A DNA stretch of 64,000 nt, from NCBI RefSeq assembly GCF_042660285.1, contig NZ_JBHSTP010000001.1, positions 434,001-498,000 of the forward strand. Direction: 5' to 3'. Below the pieces are notes generated by a model. That model had not been told where the DNA came from, made no database searches, and was given only the letters and a program-made list of their open reading frames with translations. A program made the translations under genes and the position numbers. Positions 41,913 to 50,353 of the stretch are shown here, piece after piece (position 1 is the stretch's first letter; the number at the start of each line of letters is the position of its first letter). The stretch is from Luethyella okanaganae (lineage in GTDB: Bacteria; Actinomycetota; Actinomycetes; Actinomycetales; Microbacteriaceae).

Positions 41913-44900
41913 GTGAAGAAGACACGCATGCGCCGTCTCCTGGTCGCGCTGGTCGCCAGCACGATCGCGATCCCGCCTGGATTGACGCTGGCGACCGCGC
42001 CCGCCGTGGCCGCCGCCGACCCGGTCCCGCTCGTCGTGGACGCACAGACCCTTCCCGGCGGTGCGGGCGCAGCAGGCCCGCTGGATCTGACCGCCACCGG
42101 CAGCATCGACTGGGTGCACGTTGCCGGCACCGGCAACGACCGCAAGAATGTCGCACCGGTGATCGAAGTCGCCAACCTGAACCCGAACGCTCCGGTCGGC
42201 ACCTTCACTGACAGCGCCTACTCGTATCGGTGGTCTGACGGCACCCCCACCGCCACGTCGACGGGCGTCACCACCGGCGGCGTCTTCAACTACGACACCG
42301 CCACAGTCGGCGCCACCAACGGGTTCGATGCCGGCTACCGGGTCAGCGTGCCCGCCGCTGACAGCTTCCGTCGGCTGACGATCATCGGCGGCGCTTGGCA
42401 GTCTGACGCGGCGATCACCGTGGCCACCAGCAGCGCAGGCCCCGCCGTCTACACCACCAGCATCACCTCCTCGGGCGACGCCCGGGTGAAGAAGTACTCG
42501 GTCACGCTGCGCCCCGGCCAGGGAGCGGTCTTCACCTCGAAGATGACTCTGAAGCGCCACGCGTTCGGGAACCTCTCGCTTGCTGCCGCTGTGCTCGAGG
42601 CGATCCCCGCCGGCGGTTCGGGAGCGGTGGTCTCGCATGCCGTACCGACCGCGATGAACCTCACCGCCGAAGGGCCGATCGATTGGCTGCACCTGGACGG
42701 AGCCACGATCAACCGCTCCAACCGCGGCGGCAACGCCCTCGGTGTGGCCAACCGCGCCACCAAGCTGTCGATCAACACCCAGGGCGACAACCCGGTCACC
42801 TACAGCTGGACAGACGGCACCCCGCTGGCCACGCAGAACGGCACCACCCACGGTGGCGTCTTCTACGCCGACAGCGCCGACTTCACCAAGCCGTACGGCT
42901 GGAACATCACCGTCGCCGCTGACCCCCGCCCCCGGGTGCTGAAGTTCGTCACCGGCGTGTGGCAGTCCTCGGCCAAGATCTCGGTCTACCTCAACGGGTC
43001 CACCACGGCAGCCTCGACCAACACCGAGCTGGTCGCCGGCGGCACCTCGCTATCCAAGCTGTACACGCTGGGACTCGCCGCGGGCGACAGCGCCGTGATC
43101 TCTGCGCAGCTGACCGCCCGCACCCACAACGACGGCAACATCGCCCTTGGCGGCGTCGCGCTGGCCGAGTCGTCGGCGTCCGCCGACGCGCTGCAGGCGC
43201 AGGTGGACGAGGTGAACGCGGCCGATCTGTTCGCCTCCGATGCGGTGGCCCTAACCCAACTGGACCGGGTGCTCGCCGAGACGACTGCTCTGCTGGACGA
43301 CCCGGCGGCGGAGGAGGCGGCGATCGACGCGGCGCGGATCCTGCTGTCCACCGCGTACGACGCGGCACGCCACTCCACGTCTGACGCGCAGTTCACCTAC
43401 CAGTCGAATCCGGGGCTGACGTCCTCGTTCGGATGGGAGGGCGACAAGCACGCGCCTATCGCGTTCATCGACGGCAGCTACAAACTCCGCGACCGCGGCA
43501 ACCTGATGGTCACGTTCGGTGTACCCGCCATTCCGGGCAAGATTGGCTGGACCAACGCGGAGGGATACCTGCCCGCATTCATCAGCGAGTACGGCAAACG
43601 CGGACTCGACGTGACGGTGCAGAGCTTCTCCGACGAGGCGACCATCGGCGGGAACCGGTTCGAGATCGCCTACTCGCGCATGACGACCACCAACACCACC
43701 GACGCGCAGATGAAGCTGCCGGTGGTATCCAGCCAGCTGGTGCCGCTGAACAGCGCCGCGTCGTCGACCACGGTCATCGAGCCGGGACAGACCATGACCC
43801 GCGACTATGCCATCGCTGCGGACCGCTTCAACGGCACCTACGGCTGGCCCAGCACCGAGGAGGTCGCCGCGCTCGGTGGCTACGACACGCACTACGACCA
43901 CATGCGCGACTACTGGAACGACCGTCTTTCGGCCATCGCCGACATCACCGCGCTGCCGGATGAGGACCTCATCAACGCCTACAAGGCGGGCTACATCTAC
44001 ACGCTGTTGATCCGTGACGACCTCGACGGCCGCAAGGAACTGCATGTCGGTGAGAACGGCTACGACGAGATGTTCGACCACGACACCATCGGTATCGTTG
44101 CGAACCTGCTCACGATCGGCGACTTCACCTACGCGAAGGACTACCTGTCGACGCTGCCCGCGCAACTGCAGTACGACGACGCGAAGTGGAAGTACAGCTG
44201 GCCGTTCGCGCTGTACCTGCAACGCACCGGCGACTTGGACTTCATCCGTGCCGAGTTCGAGAACATCAAGACACAGACCCACAAGATCGAGACGGACCGG
44301 ATCAACGGCGGCACCGGCATCATGAAGCAGACCAACGCGATCGACAGCGCCGGATACTGGACGATCGACAACTGGTCCGCGCTGACGGGTCTGACCACTT
44401 ACCGCTACCTCGCCGAGCAACTCGGTGAGACCGCGGAGGCCAACTGGGCGCGGGCGGAGTACGACGACCTGCAGGCTGTCGCCACCGCGCGACTCCAGCA
44501 GACCATCGATCAGCACCACCTGGACTACATCCCGATCTCGATGGTGGAGCCGAACGAGACCGGCCCGCGCAGCGACCCGCGCGACGCGAACTGGGCGTCG
44601 ATGTTCCTGTTCGGACGGTGGGCGTGGGACGGCTACCTGTTCGGAGCCGATCAGTCCGGCATCATGCTGGACTGGATCGATCAGACCTACACGCACGGGT
44701 TTGGGCGGCGCGCCGACATCTCGGACACGATCTACAACTTCGGCGGGTACCCGCATGGGTTCTTCTCCAGCGCCTACAACGCCGGCTACGGCAGCGCGGC
44801 GCTGCGCGGCGAGCAGTACCGTGACGCCGGCATCCGCGCCTACCAGTTCATGATCGACAAGGCGCAGAGTGGACCGTTCGGATGGTGGGAGGGCGTCGAC

Positions 44901-45869
44901 TACCCGAGCGCCACCTCCCCGTGGAACATCGACCACGCCTCCGGCGGCGGCGGCTCCGACCAGCACATGTGGGGTCAGTCGACCGCCACCAAGGTGTTGT
45001 TCGACTCGCTGATCGCTGAGAAGGCCGATGGGACGGTGATCATCGGTCGCGGCGTGCCCACCGCATGGACCACGGACGGTCAGCAGGTGGCGCTGGACCG
45101 GTACCCGGTGGTCGGCAACGGCCGCGTCGGCTACTCGATGACCACCACCGGCACCGATGTGAAGATCGACTTCGACGGTGACATCTCCAAGGTCGAGAAC
45201 TTCAGCGTCGAGCTGCTCGCACTCAAGGACAACATCGCGAGCGTCTCCACCCCCGGCGCCACCATCGACCCCACCGCCGGCACCGTCCGGCTGCCGCACG
45301 GCACGTCCAGTGTCACCATCACCATGAAGCACGCCGTCCACGCCGAGGGTGAGGCGTTGTCGGTGTCGGGTGCGGCGAAGGTTGGTGAGACGCTGCACGC
45401 GGTGGTGTCGGAGGGCTGGACGGCGTCGTCGTATCAGTGGACGCGGAATGGTGAGCCGATTGCGTCGGCGACTTCGGAGTCGTATGTGCTGACCCCGGAG
45501 GATGCGGACGCGGTGATAGGTGTGCAGCTGCAGGCGAGCAGGCCGCAGTGGTCGGACGCTACGGCGTCGGCTGAGGTGGGTCCTGTGGATCCGGCGGCGG
45601 CGGCGGCGTTGACGGTGTCGGCTGAGGCGACAGGCAAGTGCGTGGCCGGGAAGGTGTACCTGTCGGTCACGGTGCTGAACCGGAACAGTGTGCCGGTGGG
45701 GGTGGATGTGCCCACCACCTTCGGTGCGACGTCGTTCACGAACGTGGCGGCGGGCAAGAACGCGTTCCACGCGTTCACGACCCGGCAGGCGTCGGTTGTG
45801 GCTGGTTCGGCGCGGGTGCATTCACCGCGGACTACCCGGCGGTCACCTGTGGCTGACACCCATCCGTAG
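41913..45869 (+). CDS. Large secreted modular glycosidase-like protein
   Basis: A 1318-residue exported protein with a Sec signal (cut after about residue 34, APAVAAADP). Two homologous modules follow (about 50-235 and 245-410, SIDWVHVAG / PIDWLHLDG, YSYRWSDGTPTAT / YSWTDGTPLAT), probably carbohydrate-binding. After a FIVAR-like helical linker (about 425-485) comes a six-hairpin-type catalytic region (about 490-1130). An Ig-like unit (about 1150-1225) and a short C-terminal surface module close the protein. Catalytic residues were not identified. The 3' end looks frameshifted: an adjacent frame ends FTADYPAVTCG at 45856. Lying after lacI, it probably releases the oligosaccharides the transporter imports. 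Confidence 0.8.
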   Translation: MKKTRMRRLLVALVASTIAIPPGLTLATAPAVAAADPVPLVVDAQTLPGGAGAAGPLDLTATGSIDWVHVAGTGNDRKNVAPVIEVANLNPNAPVGTFTDSAYSYRWSDGTPTATSTGVTTGGVFNYDTATVGATNGFDAGYRVSVPAADSFRRLTIIGGAWQSDAAITVATSSAGPAVYTTSITSSGDARVKKYSVTLRPGQGAVFTSKMTLKRHAFGNLSLAAAVLEAIPAGGSGAVVSHAVPTAMNLTAEGPIDWLHLDGATINRSNRGGNALGVANRATKLSINTQGDNPVTYSWTDGTPLATQNGTTHGGVFYADSADFTKPYGWNITVAADPRPRVLKFVTGVWQSSAKISVYLNGSTTAASTNTELVAGGTSLSKLYTLGLAAGDSAVISAQLTARTHNDGNIALGGVALAESSASADALQAQVDEVNAADLFASDAVALTQLDRVLAETTALLDDPAAEEAAIDAARILLSTAYDAARHSTSDAQFTYQSNPGLTSSFGWEGDKHAPIAFIDGSYKLRDRGNLMVTFGVPAIPGKIGWTNAEGYLPAFISEYGKRGLDVTVQSFSDEATIGGNRFEIAYSRMTTTNTTDAQMKLPVVSSQLVPLNSAASSTTVIEPGQTMTRDYAIAADRFNGTYGWPSTEEVAALGGYDTHYDHMRDYWNDRLSAIADITALPDEDLINAYKAGYIYTLLIRDDLDGRKELHVGENGYDEMFDHDTIGIVANLLTIGDFTYAKDYLSTLPAQLQYDDAKWKYSWPFALYLQRTGDLDFIRAEFENIKTQTHKIETDRINGGTGIMKQTNAIDSAGYWTIDNWSALTGLTTYRYLAEQLGETAEANWARAEYDDLQAVATARLQQTIDQHHLDYIPISMVEPNETGPRSDPRDANWASMFLFGRWAWDGYLFGADQSGIMLDWIDQTYTHGFGRRADISDTIYNFGGYPHGFFSSAYNAGYGSAALRGEQYRDAGIRAYQFMIDKAQSGPFGWWEGVDYPSATSPWNIDHASGGGGSDQHMWGQSTATKVLFDSLIAEKADGTVIIGRGVPTAWTTDGQQVALDRYPVVGNGRVGYSMTTTGTDVKIDFDGDISKVENFSVELLALKDNIASVSTPGATIDPTAGTVRLPHGTSSVTITMKHAVHAEGEALSVSGAAKVGETLHAVVSEGWTASSYQWTRNGEPIASATSESYVLTPEDADAVIGVQLQASRPQWSDATASAEVGPVDPAAAAALTVSAEATGKCVAGKVYLSVTVLNRNSVPVGVDVPTTFGATSFTNVAAGKNAFHAFTTRQASVVAGSARVHSPRTTRRSPVADTHP

Positions 45870-45911
45870 CCCATCAACCGCTATCAGAACCCGAACACAT
45901 AGGAGACAACG

Positions 45912-46162
45912 ATGAACATCCGCTCCGCCACCACCCGTGCCTGCGTCGCGGCATCGGGGCCCTCATCCTGGTGGGAGTCGGCACCGCAGCCGCAAACGCC
46001 GATGACCTCCAGGATGACCAGGTCGACGTGAATGTTTCGATCACCGAGATCACCGAGCCGCATGAGGTAGTGCCGATCCATCGAGGCTCGGGTGTAGACG
46101 AGGGCTTCGGTGTCTGGTTTCTGCACGCGATCGCCGCCGAGCTCTCGCGATCGGGGCGGTGA
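45912..46162 (+). pseudogene. Truncated, frameshifted WxL-like secreted protein gene
   Basis: ATG 45912 begins a signal-peptide-like sequence (MNIRSATTRACVA). The hydrophobic core then continues in another frame (GALILVGVGTAAANADD), implying a one-base shift near 45950. The mature start QDDQVDVNVSITEITEP resembles the N-terminus of actinobacterial WxL-type surface proteins. Similarity stops near 46065, and the frame drifts through unrelated sequence to 46162. Only the first 50 codons of the gene survive. Confidence 0.6.
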
Positions 46163-46216
46163 TCGCGCTCAGCGCGGCCCTCGCCGCATCCGCCTCGTTC
46201 TGTGACGACGGTCGGG

Positions 46217-47779
46217 TCAGTGGCGGCGGATCAGCACGACCACGTCGTCGAGAGTCGCCGGCTCGCCGTCGGGTGCGGTGGTCGCCCGGGGACGGGTCTC
46301 GGCGAGGAGTACATCCCACTCCTCTGGCTCGAGGGCGAGCTGCTCGAGTTCTTGCTCCGGGCTGAGGAAGCGATGCTCGTGCCCGTGGGGCACGCCCGCC
46401 CAGGGCGGGAAGTCCGCGTGCGAGGTGATGAGCAGATGCCCGCCCGGCGCAACGCGTCTGGTGGCCTCGCGGAGGATGTCCTCGCGGGGCAGTTCGACTG
46501 GGGAGTGCAGGAAGCTCGCTGACACGAGATCGTAGGCACCGGTGGGAGTCGCCGCGAGGTTGTCGGCGATGAATCGGGCATGGTCGGCGCCGAGGCCAGC
46601 CGTCTCAGCGGCGGCCGTGGCACGCCGGATGGCGGTGGGCGAGATGTCGACGCCGGTGGCCTCCCAGCCGTGCTGCGCGAGCCAGATGACGTCCGCCCCC
46701 TCTCCGCAGCCCAGGTCGAGCGCGCGCCCCGGGGAAAGGGTGCGGACCACGTCGGCGAGCACGCGGTTGACCGTTCCGGACCACACATGGTCGGAGCCCG
46801 CGTACCGTTCTTCCCAGAAATCGGCCGGTGCGATCCGCGGCCACGCTGCTGGATCCTGCGCAGCGGTATCGAAGTCCCAGGTGACGAGCGCGCCGTTCAC
46901 TACGCCGCCGGTGAATGCCCCGGCACCGATCGACATGGGCACGTTCGCGGCCGGATTGACGACGTTGCCGATCGCCCAGATCCGGTCGTCGCTCGTCTTC
47001 CCGGTGGGGTCGACAGTGAGGAACGACCCGAACGGGGTCTCGCTGCGTGCCAGGCCCAGTGGGGCGAGGAAGTCGTCGTGCGGTCGTGGTGCGCCGGCGG
47101 TGAAGATCGCGTCGACCGACACCTCGCGCCGGTCATCGAGGCGAACGGCGCCGATGGTGCTGCCTTCGCCGAGGATCTCTGTGACAGGTGCGGGCTCGAG
47201 GTCGATGCCGCGTGCGCGCAGGCGCTGCTCAGTCGCGGGAGTGACGTGCCCGAGTCCTGCGGTGAAGACGGTGACGTGGTCGCTCCACTGGCGGATGAGT
47301 TCGGCTTGGTGCAAGCCGAAGGGTGAGGTGGTGAGGACGCCGAGGTGCTGGTTGCGGACCTCCCAGCCGTGGCAGTAGGGGCAGTGCAAGACGGTGCTTC
47401 CCCATCGCTCGGCGAGTCCGGGGATGTCGGGGAGCTCGTCGCTCAGCCCGGTCGCGACGACCATGGCGCGCGTCGATCGCACGGCGCCCTCGACGGTCGT
47501 GACCTGTAAGCCGTCATGTTCGCGCTCGACCCGCTGGATGGTTCCGCTTGCGAACTCGACGCCATAGCCCTCGGCTTCGGCGCGGCCCCGTTCGAGGAGT
47601 TCACCCGGCGGGACGCCTTCCTGGCCGAGCACACCGTGCATGTGCGCGGCGAAGCGGTTGCGGGGGTTGCCCGCATCGATGACCAGCACGCGGCGGCGCG
47701 AGCGGCCGAGCATGAGCGCGGCCGACAGTCCCGCCGGTCCACCGCCCGCGACGATCACATCCCATGAGTTCTCCTGCAT
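46217..47779 (-). CDS. Thioredoxin-reductase-like flavoprotein fused to class I methyltransferase
   Basis: A 520-residue bifunctional protein from ATG 47779 (MQENSWDVIVAGGGPAG). Residues about 1-310 form a two-dinucleotide-domain FAD/NAD(P)H oxidoreductase with GGGPAGLSAA and a redox-type CPYC pair near residues 133-136. Residues about 325-520 are an AdoMet-dependent methyltransferase (FWEERYAGSDHVWSG, LDLGCGEGADVIWLA), similar to tellurite/thiol methyltransferases. The frame is open farther upstream but there overlaps the divergent XRE regulator. Joint chemistry, such as reducing then methylating a thiol or chalcogen compound, is inference. Confidence 0.88.
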   Translation of the reverse strand: MQENSWDVIVAGGGPAGLSAALMLGRSRRRVLVIDAGNPRNRFAAHMHGVLGQEGVPPGELLERGRAEAEGYGVEFASGTIQRVEREHDGLQVTTVEGAVRSTRAMVVATGLSDELPDIPGLAERWGSTVLHCPYCHGWEVRNQHLGVLTTSPFGLHQAELIRQWSDHVTVFTAGLGHVTPATEQRLRARGIDLEPAPVTEILGEGSTIGAVRLDDRREVSVDAIFTAGAPRPHDDFLAPLGLARSETPFGSFLTVDPTGKTSDDRIWAIGNVVNPAANVPMSIGAGAFTGGVVNGALVTWDFDTAAQDPAAWPRIAPADFWEERYAGSDHVWSGTVNRVLADVVRTLSPGRALDLGCGEGADVIWLAQHGWEATGVDISPTAIRRATAAAETAGLGADHARFIADNLAATPTGAYDLVSASFLHSPVELPREDILREATRRVAPGGHLLITSHADFPPWAGVPHGHEHRFLSPEQELEQLALEPEEWDVLLAETRPRATTAPDGEPATLDDVVVLIRRH

Positions 47780-47846
47780 GCTCCCATCCTGTGCGTCACA
47801 ATGAAGAGTACGCAAACAGATTTGCAGAATCAGCAAGGAGGCCAGG

Positions 47847-48401
47847 ATGCTCGGCGAAGTGGAACAGGTCGGGGCGAGGCTGCGGGCCGTGCGCCAGTCG
47901 CGCGGGCTGACGCTGGAAGAGCTCGCCTCGAGCACGAGCATGTCGGCGAGCACGCTGTCGCGGCTGGAGTCCGGGAAGCGGCAGGCGAGCCTGGAGCTGC
48001 TACTGCCGTTGACGCGGAGGCTCGGGATCCGGCTCGACGACCTCGTGCCGCAGGAGTCGGCGGACCCCCGGGTGCGTCGACCGGTCATCCGTCGCGACGG
48101 GCTGATCATCGCGCCACTCGCCCCCGAGGGCTCACCCATCCTCACCTACAAGATCACCTATCCGGTGCGCACCGTGCTGCCTGAGCTTCGCGTGCACGAC
48201 GGGTACGAGTGGCTTTATGTGCTCGCAGGGAAGCTCCGGCTGCGGCTGGGCGAACAGGACCTGACCCTGAGTCGCGGCGAGGCGGCCGAGTTCGACACGC
48301 GCACGCCGCACGCGATGTCCGCCGCAGGCGGACGCCCCGCGCAGGTGATCAGCATCTTCAACGGTGCTGGCGCCCGCATGCACACCCACACCACGGACTG
48401 A
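47847..48401 (+). CDS. XRE-family regulator with cupin domain
   Basis: A 184-residue regulator. The helix-turn-helix is at about residues 10-62 (LRAVRQSRGLTLEELA, STLSRLESGKRQASL). A cupin sensor is at about 105-180 (VHDGYEWLYVLAGKLRLRLG, EAAEFDTRTPHAM). It is divergently transcribed from the oxidoreductase-methyltransferase gene with 67 bp between starts, the usual arrangement for a local regulator. The ligand is unknown. Confidence 0.92.
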   Translation: MLGEVEQVGARLRAVRQSRGLTLEELASSTSMSASTLSRLESGKRQASLELLLPLTRRLGIRLDDLVPQESADPRVRRPVIRRDGLIIAPLAPEGSPILTYKITYPVRTVLPELRVHDGYEWLYVLAGKLRLRLGEQDLTLSRGEAAEFDTRTPHAMSAAGGRPAQVISIFNGAGARMHTHTTD

Positions 48402-48464
48402 GCGGCATGACCGGAAGACAGCGGAGCTACACTGCGGACCCCTCACCCGCCCGAAGTGCCCGCG

Positions 48465-49529
48465 TCAGTTGCTGAGCCGGCGGTAGCGCCGCAGCCGCCG
48501 CAAGCCCGCCGCATCCGGGCGCTCGGCCGGCGCACCGGCGACCGCCACCAACCGCTGCTGTGCGAGCGCGGGGTAGAGGTGCATGCCGATCGCGACGAGC
48601 TCACCCACCTGTGGCGGTTCCGGCAAAGCGGCGACATGGATCATTCGCCCGACCACGTTCACGATATAGCCGCGCTCTGCCTTCGGGCCGCGCACGCGCA
48701 CACGACCCTTGACCCGGTACGCACCGTCGGGCGGATCCTCCAACAGATCGATCAGCGCACCCGGAGACACCGGCCCCGTCAGTGACACGGAGGCGGCATG
48801 GGCGTGCTCGTGCTCCCGGTGGCCGTGCGCCTCGTCGCGGAGCAGCCGGGCGATGGGGAGCTCGTCGTCGGGATCCTCGGCGGTGGCGGTGTCGAACACG
48901 AGAGCGGGATCGATCCGACCCGCTCTCGCCACGACCAGCTGCGCATGGGGATTGCGCTCGCGCACCCGCAGCCGGATGCGCTCGATCATGCTCTCCCGCT
49001 CGCCGTTCGGCAGCAGGTCGGTCTTGCCGATGACCACGAGCGTCGCCGCCGCGTAACGCAGGGGTGGATCGGGCCAGGTGTCGACCGTGTGGAAGTGCTC
49101 GACCGCGTCGATCACCTCGACGACGCCCCCGGGCCGGATCCGCTCGACCCCGCTGAAGCGGATCAGCCGCGCCAGCGCGATCGGGTCGGCCGCGCCGCTG
49201 GCCTCCACGAGGATCGCGTCCAAGCGCAGTCGCGGATGGGAGAGCTTCGCCAGCGCATCATCGAGCCCGCCAGCATCTGGCAGGCAGCACAGGCATCCGC
49301 CGGAGATCGCCGCAACCTCATCGATCTGCCCGGCCACGAGCGCGGCATCCACGTTGAGCGTGCCGAAGTCGTTCACGACCACGCTCAGGCGGGCGCCGGG
49401 GCAGCGCAGCAGGTGGTTGAGCAGGCTCGTCTTTCCGGCGCCGAGATACCCGGTCACCGCGACGACCGGCACCCGGCCCGTCGCAGACGCGTTGGGAGGA
49501 ATTTTCGGTGTGTCTTGCCGATTCGGCAT
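48465..49529 (-). CDS. CobW/G3E-family GTPase, zinc-chaperone type
   Basis: A 354-residue metal-chaperone GTPase. Walker A GYLGAGKTS is at residues 27-35, the metal-binding CxCC motif as GGCLCC at 77-82, and the guanine motif as GKTDLLP. A histidine-rich stretch, HGHREHEHAHA, is near residue 250, and a CobW C-terminal domain follows. The start at ATG 49529 (MPNRQDTPK) was chosen over the ATG at 49574. A Zur-like palindrome upstream suggests induction under zinc limitation, as for the zinc-regulated members of this family. Confidence 0.9.
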   Translation of the reverse strand: MPNRQDTPKIPPNASATGRVPVVAVTGYLGAGKTSLLNHLLRCPGARLSVVVNDFGTLNVDAALVAGQIDEVAAISGGCLCCLPDAGGLDDALAKLSHPRLRLDAILVEASGAADPIALARLIRFSGVERIRPGGVVEVIDAVEHFHTVDTWPDPPLRYAAATLVVIGKTDLLPNGERESMIERIRLRVRERNPHAQLVVARAGRIDPALVFDTATAEDPDDELPIARLLRDEAHGHREHEHAHAASVSLTGPVSPGALIDLLEDPPDGAYRVKGRVRVRGPKAERGYIVNVVGRMIHVAALPEPPQVGELVAIGMHLYPALAQQRLVAVAGAPAERPDAAGLRRLRRYRRLSN

Positions 49530-49579
49530 GAGAATTTTCACCTGCTTCTGTCTGTCTCGTACCGTCGGTAGCAACTCTA

Positions 49580-49595
49580 TCGAGAACGATTATCA
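49580..49595 (-). promoter_or_regulatory. Predicted Zur-like operator
   Basis: Read on the minus strand this is TGATAATCGTTCTCGA, an imperfect 7-1-7 inverted repeat close to actinobacterial Zur sites (TGAAAATGATTTTCA type). It stands 51 bp before the GTPase start. The match is imperfect on one half, so the assignment leans on the gene context. Confidence 0.55.
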
Positions 49596-49674
49596 GATAT
49601 GGGGAGGGTCGGTGACGGTCGAGACGAGTGATCCTCTCTGGGGTCGCGATCGGCTACCTGCTGGCGGCGGCGAC

Positions 49675-49722
49675 GTGCTTTCTGCAGATCGTGCTTTCTG
49701 CAGTTCGTGCTTTCTGCAGTTC
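49675..49722 (+). repeat. Three tandem 16-bp repeats
   Basis: Three adjoining 16-bp units, GTGCTTTCTGCAGATC then two copies of GTGCTTTCTGCAGTTC. They lie in a gene-poor stretch of 577 bp (49530-50106) between the G3E GTPase and the broken sigma-factor gene. A plus-strand frame runs through them (49628-50017) but shows no domain. Confidence 0.85.
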
Positions 49723-49815
49723 ATGGTGGCTCCCACCCGGAGGCGTCGGATCCTGTCCGGTCGCCCGCAGAGTACGGGGGTTATGCCGCCCAGCGGATGG
49801 ACGACGCCCGGTCGT

Positions 49816-50007
49816 TCATCGCCGCACGGGCATCACGGTGGAGCGTGCGCTGGTGAAGCCGCCGCCGACAGCGAGTGCTCCGTCCGATGTGGAGAGCTCG
49901 ATTCCGTACTTCTCGAACACGGCGTTCGCGAGGTTCGCGTTCGCATCGACGCAGAGCGATTTGCCGGTGTCGAGCTCCTGCCAACATGACTGCGTGCGGT
50001 GCATCAT
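49816..50007 (-). pseudogene. Possible gene fragment, unrecognised
   Basis: A minus-strand frame from ATG 50007 of about 63 codons reads like protein (SLCVDANANLANAVFEKYG, then SDGALAVGGGFTS) and has good codon bias for this genome. No full domain, signal peptide or ribosome-binding site is evident, and it sits among truncated genes. It may be a surviving piece of a longer gene. Not assigned to a family. Confidence 0.3.
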
Positions 50008-50106
50008 CGAATACTGAGACGGTTTGCTTGGACCGGACACAGTCGCAGCTCGCATCCGCCTCACGAGGGAATATGGAGCGAACAGGATCCGAGGGAGGCG
50101 AATACG

Positions 50107-50353
50107 ATGGAGCCGGCACGAGCGTTCGCTCGCCCACATGGACTTCCGGATGAGAAGACCGTGGACGACCAGATCCTTCTGCAACGTCTCTGCGGCGGTG
50201 ACGACGCGGCGCTGAGCGAGCTGCACGAGCGACACGCTCAGACCGTCTATTGGGTCGCGCGCGAACAGCTGGGGTCGACTCTGGACGCGGAGGAGATCAC
50301 ACAGGACGCATTCCTGCTGCTGTGGCGTAAGTGCCGTCGCGTCGAGCTGGCAG
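50107..50353 (+). pseudogene. 5' fragment of an ECF sigma factor gene
   Basis: ATG 50107, behind GGGAGG, encodes an ECF sigma-70 region 2. It reads QILLQRLCGGDDAALSELHE, YWVAREQLGSTLDAEEITQD and AFLLLWRKCRRVEL. The family normally continues through region 4, but similarity stops near 50353, where a DUF2079 gene body begins abruptly. Region 4 is absent, so the product could not act as a normal sigma factor. Confidence 0.8.

Noticed and set aside
43251..45821. 856-codon open frame on the minus strand opposite the secreted enzyme
   Set aside because: It is an antisense shadow caused by high GC at third codon positions. Its composition is Arg/Gly/Val-rich with no domain, and the plus-strand gene is clear.
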